From positions 1-40,389 of the forward strand of contig CACLMO010000004.1 in the NCBI GenBank assembly GCA_902608065.1: a stretch of DNA of 40,389 bases, read 5' to 3'. Below, piece after piece: positions 8,818 through 17,876 of this stretch (its first letter is position 1; each line of letters opens with the position of its first letter). This stretch comes from an uncultured Pelagibacteraceae bacterium. Its GTDB lineage: Bacteria > Pseudomonadota > Alphaproteobacteria > Pelagibacterales > Pelagibacteraceae. Below the pieces are notes generated by a model. It worked only from the letters and a program-made list of their open reading frames with translations. It was not told where the DNA came from and did no database searches. The translations under genes and the position numbers were made by a program.

Positions 8818-9408
8818 ATGGATTTAAATTTAAGAAAATTTGCAAAGTTTGTTGATAAAACTTTTATTGAAGGTGGAAAAAAAGCAAAGACGCCTGTTTT
8901 ACTTGTTTCAGTTGCTGCTGTAATAAAAAACCCATGGATAGATAGAGGTTTTGTCGAAGATCTAAAACCTGAAATTCTTGCGCTAGCTCCCAAACTTGGT
9001 GATATTTTGGTTCCCGAACTTATAAAAGAAATAGGTTCTGGAGACAAAATTTTGGCCTACGGTAAAGCTGGAGTAGTTGGTATAAAAGGCGAGATAGAAC
9101 ACGCTTCAGCATTTATTCATACATTAAGATTTGGAAATAAATTTAGAGATGCAGTAGCGGGAACATCTTATCTAAGTTTTACAAACACAAGGGGTCCTGC
9201 TGGATGTAAAATTTCTATTCCAATGATGCACAAAACAGACAGTGGATTAAGACCTTATTATTTAACCCATGAATTCAACATTCAAGATGCACCATGCCCT
9301 GATGAAATCGTTATTGCTATTGGAGGATCTCCAGGAGGTAGAGCACACGCTAGAACTGGAGACCGATACCAGGATATGAAAGAAATGGGAATTAAAAACC
9401 CAAAATAA
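8818..9408 (+). CDS. AA_synth / DUF1185 family protein of unknown activity
   Basis: A 196-residue protein I recognise as the family named 'amino acid synthesis' (PF06684, DUF1185). The name is historical and, as far as I know, no reaction is established. Typical stretches are KTPVLLVSVAAVIKNPW, YGKAGVVGIKGEIEHA, FGNKFRDAVAGTSYLSFTN, ISIPMMHKTDSGLRPYY and the C-terminal DEIVIAIGGSPGGRAHAR. No signal peptide or membrane segment is present. It is 2 bases after the monooxygenase and 5 bases before an alpha/beta hydrolase, and the tight coupling implies a shared pathway. I recall such genes beside LLM monooxygenases in other proteobacteria, which would make it a good handle for finding the pathway. 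Confidence 0.85.
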   Translation: MDLNLRKFAKFVDKTFIEGGKKAKTPVLLVSVAAVIKNPWIDRGFVEDLKPEILALAPKLGDILVPELIKEIGSGDKILAYGKAGVVGIKGEIEHASAFIHTLRFGNKFRDAVAGTSYLSFTNTRGPAGCKISIPMMHKTDSGLRPYYLTHEFNIQDAPCPDEIVIAIGGSPGGRAHARTGDRYQDMKEMGIKNPK

Positions 9409-9413
9409 ATTCA

Positions 9414-10202
9414 ATGTCAAAAGTCGACTCCTTTGGTACATCTTATTCTTTCAACAAAATTAATGAAAAAAATCCAATTGTATTCATACATGGCGTCGGT
9501 TTAACCAAGGAAATTTGGGAGCCACAAATTAATTATTTTAAAAATTATAATACTCTAATATATGATTTGTTAGGTCACGGACAAACACCTTTAAAAAAAT
9601 CCAAAATTAGTTTTGAAGACTTCACAAAACAATTGATTAGGTTACTTGAGGAATTAAACCTTAATAAAATTCATTTAATTGGTTTTTCATTGGGATCTCT
9701 TATTGCCAGACATTTTGCTTCTGAACATTATGATAAGCTAAGTTCCTTAATAATTCATGGTTCAATATATAAAAGAACTGAAAATCAAATAAGAATTGTT
9801 AAAAATAGATTTGAAGTAGCTAAAATGGATAAACCAGCATCTAAACATACTGCGCTAAGAAGATGGTTATCAGAAAAATTTATAAAAAAGAATCCTCATA
9901 TTTATAAAAAAATTTATTCGATTTTAGATAAAAATAAACGTTTAGATTTTTTAAAATGTTACGATATTTTTGTTAACTATATTGACGATGACAATATGTT
10001 AAAAAAAATTGACGTTAATACTCTTATAACTACTGGAGAAAATGATATAGGGTCTACTCCTGAAATGTCCAAAAATTTGAGTAAAATGATCAAAGGAAGT
10101 AACTTTATTGAAATAAAGAAAGGAAAACATCTCTGTAGTATAGAATGTGCCGATGATGTTAATATCACATTTAAAAAATTTATAGATCTACATAATGGCT
10201 AA
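9414..10202 (+). CDS. Alpha/beta hydrolase of the monooxygenase operon
   Basis: A 262-residue alpha/beta-hydrolase. The oxyanion motif is HGVG (26-29), followed by YDLLGHGQT, nucleophile elbow GFSLGS (Ser92), acid TGENDIG (Asp211) and base KGKHLC (His239), so the catalytic triad is complete. Size and layout resemble small RutD/PcaD-like hydrolases that open products of an oxygenase, but I see nothing fixing the substrate. Its last 8 bases overlap the aldehyde dehydrogenase start, which implies translational coupling. In order it would act after the monooxygenase and before an aldehyde is oxidised. The hydrolase in the dmd cluster (4155-4940) belongs to a different subgroup. Confidence 0.87.
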   Translation: MSKVDSFGTSYSFNKINEKNPIVFIHGVGLTKEIWEPQINYFKNYNTLIYDLLGHGQTPLKKSKISFEDFTKQLIRLLEELNLNKIHLIGFSLGSLIARHFASEHYDKLSSLIIHGSIYKRTENQIRIVKNRFEVAKMDKPASKHTALRRWLSEKFIKKNPHIYKKIYSILDKNKRLDFLKCYDIFVNYIDDDNMLKKIDVNTLITTGENDIGSTPEMSKNLSKMIKGSNFIEIKKGKHLCSIECADDVNITFKKFIDLHNG

Positions 10203-11676
10203 ACTTAAAGAATATAAAATGTATATCAACGGTGTATGGGTTGATGCTGAAAATAAGAAAACTTTCAAAACTTTAAATCCAGAAAATAATGAACCGTGGG
10301 CGATTGTTCCTGAAGCAAGCGCTAAAGATGTAAATAAAGCAGTTGAAGCAGCTCAAAAAGCTTTTGAGGGAAAATGGCCAAAATTAATGCCCAAAGAAAG
10401 AGCTAATTATCTAAAAGCTATTGCAAATCAATTAAGAGAAAATGCTGAACTACTAGGAAAAATAGAAACGATAGATACTGGAAAACTTTTTAGAGAAACC
10501 AAAACACAAGCTAATTACATTGCTGAGTATTATGATTATTTTGCAGGTTTAACAGATAAAGTTGAAGGAACTGTTTTACCTATTGATAAACCCAACATGC
10601 AAGTAATCACAACTAGAGAACCTATTGGTGTTATTGCAGCAATTATCCCATGGAATTCTCAAATGTTGCTAACCGCAGTTAAACTTGCACCTGCATTAGC
10701 GATGGGAAATACAGTTGTAATTAAATCTTCCGAATTAGCGCCAGCAACTATGTTTGAATTTGCAAAATTAATAGAAAAAACTGGAATACCAAAAGGAGTT
10801 GTAAATGTTGTATCAGGATTTGGTGAACCTTGTGGAAAAGCACTAACCACTCATAAAAATGTTGAGAGAATTGCTTTTACAGGAGGACCAGAAACAGCAA
10901 GACATATTATTAAAAATTCTGCAGAAAACTTATCACAAGTTAGTTTAGAGCTAGGAGGAAAAAGTCCTGTCGCAGTATTTGAAGATGCTGATCAAGAAAA
11001 CGCGTTAAATGGAATTACAGCAGGCATTTTTGGAGCAAGTGGTCAAAGCTGTATAGCTGGATCTAGATTGTATTTACAAAAAAATATTTATAACAATTTT
11101 TTAGATAAATTAGTTAATCGTGCAAAAAAAATAAAGCTAGGTGATCCAATGGCTACTGACACGCAAATGGGTCCTTTGAACAGTTTAAAACAGCTAGAAA
11201 TAATAGAAAAAAATATAAAGCTTACGGTAGATCAAGGTGGAAAAATAAAATGTGGGGGAGAAAGGCACAACCTATCAAATAAAGGATATTATTTCCCTGC
11301 TACAATAATAGAATGTGAAAATCATAACCTTCCTGTAGCTGAAAATGAATTGTTTGGTCCAATCTTATCAGTAATGAAATTCGAAACTGAAGATGAGGTC
11401 ATTAATAAAATGAATGATAATCAATATGGTCTATCTTCTGGAGTTTACACAAAAGATTTAGGAAGAGGCTTAAGAGTTTCAAAAGCAATACGTGCAGGAA
11501 TTACATTTGTTAATACTTACCGACTAATATCACCATCTGCACCTTTTGGAGGAATGAAAGATAGTGGATACGGCAAAGAGGCGGGAATTGAATCAATAAA
11601 AGATTACACAAGAATTAAAACCACGTGGTTTAATACTTCTGACAAACCTATGTCAGACCCATTTACTATGGGATAA
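10195..11676 (+). CDS. NAD(P)-dependent aldehyde dehydrogenase
   Basis: A 493-residue member of the aldehyde dehydrogenase superfamily (PF00171), oxidising an aldehyde to the acid. The motifs are IPWNSQMLL (the PWN active-site segment), NTVVIKSSELAP (coenzyme-binding Lys), FTGGPETAR, SLELGGKSP (general base Glu252) and ASGQSCIAGSR (catalytic Cys286). The C-terminal FGGMKDSGYGKEAG is typical of betaine-aldehyde and succinate-semialdehyde type enzymes. Length is normal. It overlaps the hydrolase by 8 bases and its stop codon touches the GNAT start. The substrate is presumably an aldehyde released by the monooxygenase/hydrolase pair. Confidence 0.93.
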   Translation: MAKLKEYKMYINGVWVDAENKKTFKTLNPENNEPWAIVPEASAKDVNKAVEAAQKAFEGKWPKLMPKERANYLKAIANQLRENAELLGKIETIDTGKLFRETKTQANYIAEYYDYFAGLTDKVEGTVLPIDKPNMQVITTREPIGVIAAIIPWNSQMLLTAVKLAPALAMGNTVVIKSSELAPATMFEFAKLIEKTGIPKGVVNVVSGFGEPCGKALTTHKNVERIAFTGGPETARHIIKNSAENLSQVSLELGGKSPVAVFEDADQENALNGITAGIFGASGQSCIAGSRLYLQKNIYNNFLDKLVNRAKKIKLGDPMATDTQMGPLNSLKQLEIIEKNIKLTVDQGGKIKCGGERHNLSNKGYYFPATIIECENHNLPVAENELFGPILSVMKFETEDEVINKMNDNQYGLSSGVYTKDLGRGLRVSKAIRAGITFVNTYRLISPSAPFGGMKDSGYGKEAGIESIKDYTRIKTTWFNTSDKPMSDPFTMG

Positions 11677-12159
11677 ATGATAAGTGAATACAAAAAAACT
11701 GATACTTCCAAAATTCTCTATATTATTAATAATGCTTCCTTGAGATATAAAGGAGTAATCCCTAATGATTGTTGGAATGAACCATACATGTCAAAACAGG
11801 AATTAATTGATGAATTTGATGACGGTATTCGTATGTATGGTTATCATAGTAATAATACGTTGATCGGGGTGATGGGAATTCAAGAAGTAAAAGATGTTAT
11901 TCTTATAAGACATGCTTATACTTTAACTTCCTTCCAGAACAAAGGAGCGGGAAGTGCGTTGCTTGAATATTTATTAAAAAAAAATCAGAATTCTCGTTTA
12001 TTGGTAGGCACTTGGAAAAATGCTACTTGGGCAATTCGATTTTATGAAAAATTTGATTTCATCCTTCATGGAAAAGAGCAATCAACTTTATTGCTTAAAA
12101 AACATTGGAAAATATCATCTACACAAATTAAACACTCTGTGGTTTTGGAAAGATTTTAA
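11677..12159 (+). CDS. GNAT family N-acetyltransferase
   Basis: A 160-residue acetyltransferase of the GCN5-related fold. The acetyl-CoA phosphate motif reads QNKGAGSALLEYL (87-99), close to the Q/RxxGxG/A consensus. It is preceded by the strand LIGVMGIQEVKDVILIRHAYTL and followed by LLVGTWKNATWAIRFYEKFDF, the usual NxxAxxFYEKxGF-like helix. Its ATG begins immediately after the aldehyde dehydrogenase stop, so it is the last gene of the operon. Its stop abuts the stop of the convergent acyl-CoA dehydrogenase with no spacer. It may acetylate an amine intermediate or detoxify a by-product; the acceptor is unknown. Confidence 0.85.
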   Translation: MISEYKKTDTSKILYIINNASLRYKGVIPNDCWNEPYMSKQELIDEFDDGIRMYGYHSNNTLIGVMGIQEVKDVILIRHAYTLTSFQNKGAGSALLEYLLKKNQNSRLLVGTWKNATWAIRFYEKFDFILHGKEQSTLLLKKHWKISSTQIKHSVVLERF

Positions 12160-13929
12160 TTAATTAAATTTAAAATTCATTATATAGCTACTTCCTGAAA
12201 TAGCAGACTTATAATGAGAGTCTATTCTAGGTAAAACTCGATTAAAGAAAAAATTAGCAGTTTCAATTTTATCTTCAAAAAACTTTTTGTTATTGTTTAA
12301 TTCTTTGTAACTAACATCCAAAACCTTCAGCCACGAATATGCTAATGCAATTAAACCCAGTACTTTTAAATAATCGTTGCAGGCTGCACTTACATCGTCC
12401 TTGGAATTTTTCATTTTGTCTTTGATCCAATTTGTAAAATTTATTGTTATTTTTAAATATTCATCTAATTTTTTGACCAATGGTTTAATTTTATCTTGGT
12501 TTTTATTTTTTTTAATTTCTTCTTCGATTAATTTTACGTAACGTCCAATAACATCTTTATCTTTATTCACAAGTTTTCTAAAAACTAAATCAATCGCCTG
12601 AATAGAGTTTGTTCCTTCATATATTGGCGTAATCCTATTGTCCCTGTAAAGCTGTTCTATACCTTGATCTTTTGTATAACCATATCCGCCAAAAATTTGC
12701 ATAGCTTCACTTGTAATTTCCATTCCCATATCAGTAAATAATGACTTAACAACTGGTGTCATTAGAGAAACAAAGTCTAAAGCTTCTTCTCTAATTTTAT
12801 TGTCTTTGTGATGCAAGCTAACTTCAGTTTGTTGAGCTAACCAAAAACTTAAAGCTCTTTCACCTTCTATAATTGACTTCATATTTAATAGTGATCTTCT
12901 AATATCAGCATGATCAATAATTAGATCTGCTCCATTTTTTGTTTTACTATTATGAGATTTTCCTTGTTTTCTTTCTTTTGAATAGTTTAAGGCATTTTGG
13001 TATGCAATTTCTGATATTCCCAATCCTTGAAGACCCACAACAATTCTTTCTAAATTCATCATAGTAAACATTGAGCTCAACCCTTTATTTTTGGGCCCAA
13101 TCATATGCCCAACAGAATCCTCAAAATTTAAGACACATGTAGCAGATCCCCTAATTCCCATTTTACTTTCAATTGAATTAGTTGAAACTCTATTTCTTGG
13201 TCCTAAAGATCCATCTTCTTTAACTTGAATTTTGGGTACTATAAATAAACTAATTCCTTTTGTTCCTGCTGGTGCATCAGAGGTTCTGGCAAGAACTAGA
13301 TGAATAATATTTTCGGTTAGATCTTGATCTCCTGAAGTTATAAATATTTTTTGCCCAGTTAATTTATACGTACCATCTGACTGTTCTACAGCTTTTGTTT
13401 TTAATAATCCTAAGTCTGTTCCACAAACTGGTTCCGTTAAACACATTGTTCCACTCCAAGTACCTTTAACCATATTAGGAAGAAATTTTTTCTTTATAGA
13501 ATCATTGCCATGGTGAAGTATACAATTATATGCTCCAATACTGAGCTCACTATAAAGTTTGAATGAAAGACTAGCCGCAGATAGCATTTCGTCAAAAAAT
13601 GAACTAATAGTCTTGGGCATTCCTTGACCACCATATTCCGGATCACAAGATAGTGAAACCCATCCATCTTCAATAAATTTTTTGTAAGCTTCTTTATATC
13701 CTGGTGGAGTTCTTACTATTCCATTTTCTAATTTAGCAGGTGTTTCGTCTCCAACTTTTGCTAAAGGTAATATTAAATTTTCAGTTAACTTTGCTGCTTG
13801 TTCCAAAATATCTTTCGCAAGATCAGGATTAACTTCCTTATATTTTTCAAGTGAATTGTAATGAGAATTATCTCTCAACTTTTCGAAGAGAAACATCATA
13901 TCATCTACTGGAGCTCTATAAGTTGCCAT
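12160..13929 (-). CDS. dmdC: Acyl-CoA dehydrogenase, DmdC-like
   Basis: FAD-dependent acyl-CoA dehydrogenase of 589 residues, the longer type with a C-terminal extension, matching the size of DmdC, which desaturates methylmercaptopropionyl-CoA. Motifs are YGGQGMP (99-105), CLTEPVCGTDLG (163-174) in the flavin site, KIFITSGDQ, IESKMGIRGSATC, MNLERIVVGLQGLG, EAMQIFGGYGYTKDQG and the base-bearing IYEGTNSIQ with Glu438. The glutamate reported for DmdC lies, from memory, near 435. It overlaps the upstream FadN-like gene by one base. The nearby dmdA and dmdB support the DmdC reading, but a general FadE-like fatty acyl-CoA dehydrogenase of the same architecture cannot be excluded, and the FadN-like partner keeps that option open. 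Confidence 0.75.
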   Translation of the reverse strand: MATYRAPVDDMMFLFEKLRDNSHYNSLEKYKEVNPDLAKDILEQAAKLTENLILPLAKVGDETPAKLENGIVRTPPGYKEAYKKFIEDGWVSLSCDPEYGGQGMPKTISSFFDEMLSAASLSFKLYSELSIGAYNCILHHGNDSIKKKFLPNMVKGTWSGTMCLTEPVCGTDLGLLKTKAVEQSDGTYKLTGQKIFITSGDQDLTENIIHLVLARTSDAPAGTKGISLFIVPKIQVKEDGSLGPRNRVSTNSIESKMGIRGSATCVLNFEDSVGHMIGPKNKGLSSMFTMMNLERIVVGLQGLGISEIAYQNALNYSKERKQGKSHNSKTKNGADLIIDHADIRRSLLNMKSIIEGERALSFWLAQQTEVSLHHKDNKIREEALDFVSLMTPVVKSLFTDMGMEITSEAMQIFGGYGYTKDQGIEQLYRDNRITPIYEGTNSIQAIDLVFRKLVNKDKDVIGRYVKLIEEEIKKNKNQDKIKPLVKKLDEYLKITINFTNWIKDKMKNSKDDVSAACNDYLKVLGLIALAYSWLKVLDVSYKELNNNKKFFEDKIETANFFFNRVLPRIDSHYKSAISGSSYIMNFKFN

Positions 13930-16157
13930 TAATTTACCAAGGGTTTTCCTGTTGAAAGCGTATGTTTAATTCTCGCTTGAGTTTTTTCCATTTGAATAAG
14001 CTGAACAAATGCTTCCAGCTCTAAAGCATACATATCATCTTCAGATAATTCTTTATTTACTGTTGTATTGCCTCCACTTAATACAAAAGCTAATTTTTTT
14101 CCTACTGTCAATCCATGCTCCAAAATTTTTTTTTCTTTAAAAAGTTTTTCAAGTGTTTGGAACATTTTACCTCTAACTTGGCTTCCTGATAACTTAAAAG
14201 TGGGTTGTTTTGGAGGTTTATACCCATTTTTTTTCTCATTTATTAAATCCTGAGAAGCTGAAAGTAGCTTGTTTCTATTCATAATGCTTTTATCTTTTTC
14301 TAATAAAAACTTATAGGGCATTGCTTCCATTGGTGAAGTGGCCGTCTTACCATAGCCAATAATATCAAATACTTTTTGTGGTGCAAAATCCAAGTCTTTT
14401 TTAGCTTCTTGAGTTTGCATCCATCTCCACAACATATTTGTAGTTCCTCCTCCCGCAGGTATTAATCCTACAAGAGTTTCGACTAATCCTGTAACAATGT
14501 TAGTGTGCGCAACAACATAATCACTTTGAACTAAAACCTCAAAGCCACCTCCCAAAGCCAAGCCTGAAGGTGCAGAAACAACCACATTATTAGAATATTT
14601 TAATTGTTTACAGGTCATCTGAAAATGATGAATAAACTTTTCAATTGCCTTCCAATTTTTTTCTTTAGCAAAATCCATAACATAATTCAAATTAACACCT
14701 GCTGAAAATTGCATACCCTCATTAATAATGATCATATTTTTATCGGATGCGTTTTTTAATGCATCCATTGAATCATAATCTAAAGTATTAGCTTTAGTTT
14801 TAAATTCTACAATTTTATAATCTTTGTGGTCGTATGTAAGAGCTGACTTATTATCTTTATTGATTTTTGCTGATTGCTTTACTTTTCCTAAAGTTTCTAA
14901 ATTTGTATAAATTTGTCTTTTTCCATAAAAAGTTTCAGTTTTTTTATCATAAAGTTCTTTTATAAATTTATTTATTTTTAATTGGGTGTCTTTTTCTACA
15001 AAAAACCTTACTCCAAGTTCTTCGAGCATCTCAAAAGGTCCTTTTGTCCAATTAAAACCAAGTCTCATTGCTTCATCAATATTATTATAATCTTTTGTTA
15101 CATTAGGAACTAAAGAAGATGCATAAAGAATAATTTTTGAAATCACTGACCAAGCATATTTGCCATATTTATCGTTTCTTGAAACAAGTGTTTTTAAATT
15201 TACTTTTTCATCAATATCAAGATCAATTTTTTTAGAAGGAAAGTAATCTTTGCTACTTAAATTAATCGCCTCTAGTATCTTCTTTCCATCTTTTTTGTTC
15301 ATTCTATAAAATCCGCCTTTTCCTTTTCTGCCGGTATAACCAGTTTCAATTAAATTTTTTACTAATGGAATCTCTTGAGCAACTTCATGAAAGACATCAG
15401 ATTTTGGTAATTCTTTTACAAAACTTTTTAAAACGTCAGCCATTAAATCGATACCGATTAAATCATATAAACCAAAAACTCCCGTTTTAGGAATGCCCAT
15501 AGGTCTTCCAAAAACTGCATCCGCTTCTTCTATGCCTAGTTTCATCTTGATAGCTTCCATCATTGCCACTTGCATAGCATAAACACCAACTCTGTTGCCT
15601 AAAAAACCTGGTGTGTCTTTACAGATAATCACACCTTTTCCTAAACTATCTTCACAAAAATTTTTTAAAAAATTTATTTTTTTAGTGTCGTTTATAGTTT
15701 CGCTAACAATCTCTAATAAACCCATGTACCTCACTGGATTAAAAAAGTGAGTAATACAAAAGTCTTTTTTGTCTTCATCCGACATTTTTGCTGACAAAAC
15801 TTTTAGAGGAATTGTGGATGTATTTGATGAAATTATCGAATCTTTTTTTCTTGTTTTTAATATTTTTTCGTAAAGATTGTGCTTGATATCTATTCTCTCA
15901 ACCACCGCTTCAACAACCCAGTCCGCCTTTTTAACAATATTGAAATCTTCTTCGATATTGCCTGTTTTTATATTATCAATTTTTCTCTTATCTACTAATA
16001 GCGGAGGTCTAGATTCAAAAATTCTTTTTTTTGCTTTTTCCGAAATTTCTGTCTTTAGGTCTAATAAAGTTACTGGAATATTTGCATTACATAGTTGAGC
16101 TGCAATACCGCTTCCCATTGTTCCAGAGCCAATGACTACTACATTTTTTATATTCAT
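13929..16157 (-). CDS. Fused 3-hydroxyacyl-CoA dehydrogenase / enoyl-CoA hydratase, FadN-like domain order
   Basis: A 742-residue bifunctional beta-oxidation enzyme with the dehydrogenase first and the crotonase last, the order of Bacillus FadN and the reverse of E. coli FadB. The NAD fold is GSGTMG (10-15); the catalytic His-Glu pair is His137 in THFFNP and Glu149, twelve residues apart as in the family. GKGGFYR and a second all-alpha domain follow. The crotonase half has GMQFSAGVNL (oxyanion hole) and GLALGGGFEVLV with Glu540, then VETLVGLIPAGGGT with Glu560. The 20-residue spacing of the two glutamates matches classical hydratases. No thiolase gene is adjacent. It overlaps the dmdC-like gene and lies 11 bases after leuB. 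In place of the absent dmdD it could hydrate methylthioacryloyl-CoA; that is inference. Confidence 0.88.
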   Translation of the reverse strand: MNIKNVVVIGSGTMGSGIAAQLCNANIPVTLLDLKTEISEKAKKRIFESRPPLLVDKRKIDNIKTGNIEEDFNIVKKADWVVEAVVERIDIKHNLYEKILKTRKKDSIISSNTSTIPLKVLSAKMSDEDKKDFCITHFFNPVRYMGLLEIVSETINDTKKINFLKNFCEDSLGKGVIICKDTPGFLGNRVGVYAMQVAMMEAIKMKLGIEEADAVFGRPMGIPKTGVFGLYDLIGIDLMADVLKSFVKELPKSDVFHEVAQEIPLVKNLIETGYTGRKGKGGFYRMNKKDGKKILEAINLSSKDYFPSKKIDLDIDEKVNLKTLVSRNDKYGKYAWSVISKIILYASSLVPNVTKDYNNIDEAMRLGFNWTKGPFEMLEELGVRFFVEKDTQLKINKFIKELYDKKTETFYGKRQIYTNLETLGKVKQSAKINKDNKSALTYDHKDYKIVEFKTKANTLDYDSMDALKNASDKNMIIINEGMQFSAGVNLNYVMDFAKEKNWKAIEKFIHHFQMTCKQLKYSNNVVVSAPSGLALGGGFEVLVQSDYVVAHTNIVTGLVETLVGLIPAGGGTTNMLWRWMQTQEAKKDLDFAPQKVFDIIGYGKTATSPMEAMPYKFLLEKDKSIMNRNKLLSASQDLINEKKNGYKPPKQPTFKLSGSQVRGKMFQTLEKLFKEKKILEHGLTVGKKLAFVLSGGNTTVNKELSEDDMYALELEAFVQLIQMEKTQARIKHTLSTGKPLVN

Positions 16158-16168
16158 TGAACCAGATA

Positions 16169-17275
16169 CTATTTAAGTTTTGAAATTATTGCATCCCCCA
16201 TTTGTGATGTGGATACTTCTTTTTTGCCTTTTGATAAAATATCTTTTGTCCTTAAGCCATCATCAAGAACTTTTTGAACAGCTTGATCTAGATTATCTGC
16301 TTCTTTTTCTAGGTTTAGAGAATACCTTAAAGCCATTGAAAAGCTCAGTATACTTGCTATTGGATTAGCTACATTTTTTTCTGCAATATCAGGAGCCGAT
16401 CCATGAACAGGTTCATACATAGATCTCATTTTTCCATTCTTGTCTTTAGCTCCCAAAGAAGCTGAAGGTAACAAACCAAGTGATCCAGTCAACATAGCAG
16501 CTTCATCAGACAACATGTCTCCGAATAAATTATCTGTTACTATTACATCAAATTGTTTTGGATTTCTTAGTAATTGCATAGCACAATTATCCGCAAGCAT
16601 ATGATTTAATTCAATCTCTGGATAATCATTATCTTTAACTTTCTGAACTTCTTCTCTCCAAAGCACACCTGCTTCCATAACGTTAGACTTTTCACATGAG
16701 GTAACTTTTTTATTTCTTTTTCGAGCAAGTTCAAAAGCTACTTTACAAACTCTAATGATTTCGCTGCTTGTATATATGTGAGTATTAACACCTTTTCTTT
16801 CTCCATTCTCTATAGGTTTTATGCCTCTAGGTTCCCCAAAATATATACCTCCGGTAAGTTCTCTTACAATCATAATATCTAAACCAGAAACAATTTCTGG
16901 TTTTAAACTTGAAGCATCAACCAATTGTTTAAAACAAATTGCTGGTCTTAGATTTGCAAATAATTTTAGTTCTTTTCTTAACTTTAATAATGCTCTCTCA
17001 GGTCTTTTGGAAAATTCTAAATTATCCCACTTAGGACCTCCAACTGCTCCCAAAATCACAGCCTCTGCCTCTAGAGCTTTATAAAAAACCTCATCTGTAA
17101 TTGGATTTTTATGTTTTTCGTATGACGCTCCACCAACCAAATCTTGATCTACTTGAAAGTCCAATGATTTTTTTTTGTTAAACCAGTCAATTATTTTTTT
17201 AACCTCTGAAATAACTTCTGGTCCCACTCCATCTCCTGGTAAAAGTAAAATTTTTCTTTTTTTAATTTTAATCAT
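16169..17275 (-). CDS. leuB: 3-isopropylmalate dehydrogenase
   Basis: Oxidatively decarboxylates 3-isopropylmalate to 2-oxoisocaproate in leucine synthesis. It has 368 residues, the normal size. The N-terminal strand is [32 protein letters not shown] carries the substrate arginines. [17 protein letters not shown], the Lys/Asp metal site in [17 protein letters not shown] and the NAD-specific [12 protein letters not shown] are all present. It is one base after leuD in the gene order leuC-leuD-leuB and is followed 11 bases later by the FadN-like gene, so the beta-oxidation pair may be expressed from the same transcript. Identification is secure. Confidence 0.97.
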   Translation of the reverse strand: MIKIKKRKILLLPGDGVGPEVISEVKKIIDWFNKKKSLDFQVDQDLVGGASYEKHKNPITDEVFYKALEAEAVILGAVGGPKWDNLEFSKRPERALLKLRKELKLFANLRPAICFKQLVDASSLKPEIVSGLDIMIVRELTGGIYFGEPRGIKPIENGERKGVNTHIYTSSEIIRVCKVAFELARKRNKKVTSCEKSNVMEAGVLWREEVQKVKDNDYPEIELNHMLADNCAMQLLRNPKQFDVIVTDNLFGDMLSDEAAMLTGSLGLLPSASLGAKDKNGKMRSMYEPVHGSAPDIAEKNVANPIASILSFSMALRYSLNLEKEADNLDQAVQKVLDDGLRTKDILSKGKKEVSTSQMGDAIISKLK

Positions 17276-17276
17276 T

Positions 17277-17876
17277 TTAATTCATCCAAGGTTTAGTCTT
17301 ATTAATTTTTTCTTCATAAATAGATATTTTTTTTGTATTTTCTAATGATATTGAAATATCATCAAGTCCTTCTAGCAAACATTTTTTTTTAAATAGATCT
17401 ATATCAAAATTAATTTTGTTATTACCAAATGTAATTTCTTGATTCTCTAGATCAATTTCTATATTTTCTTTTCTTTCAGAATATTTTATAAGTTCTTCAA
17501 TATTTTCTTGTTTTAAAACTATTGGCAACATACCATTTTTAAAACAGTTATTATAAAAAATATCTGCAAAGCTTGTGCTTATTATACAATTAATACCAAA
17601 ATCCAATAGTGCCCACGGAGCATGTTCTCTTGATGAGCCACACCCAAAATTTTTTCCTGCTAACAAAATAGAAGATTTATCGTAGGGATGTTTATTTAAA
17701 ACAAATTCATTAATTTTTTTTCCATTATTATCGTAACGCATTTCAAAAAATAAACTTTTTCCAAGCCCACTTCTTTTTATAGTTTTTAAGAACTGTTTGG
17801 GGATTATCATATCAGTATCCACATTGATCATTGGTAAATATGCAGGTATGCTTTTTAAAATATTAAATTTTTTCAT
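17277..17876 (-). CDS. leuD: 3-isopropylmalate dehydratase small subunit
   Basis: Small (swivel-domain) subunit of isopropylmalate isomerase, partner of LeuC. It has 199 residues. Diagnostic stretches are [17 protein letters not shown] at the N-terminus, [18 protein letters not shown] (the conserved GxGSSREHA loop) and [18 protein letters not shown]. The start overlaps the leuC stop by four bases (ATGA), typical of coupled subunits made in equal amounts, and the stop is one base from the leuB start. Secure. Confidence 0.96.
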   Translation of the reverse strand: MKKFNILKSIPAYLPMINVDTDMIIPKQFLKTIKRSGLGKSLFFEMRYDNNGKKINEFVLNKHPYDKSSILLAGKNFGCGSSREHAPWALLDFGINCIISTSFADIFYNNCFKNGMLPIVLKQENIEELIKYSERKENIEIDLENQEITFGNNKINFDIDLFKKKCLLEGLDDISISLENTKKISIYEEKINKTKPWMN

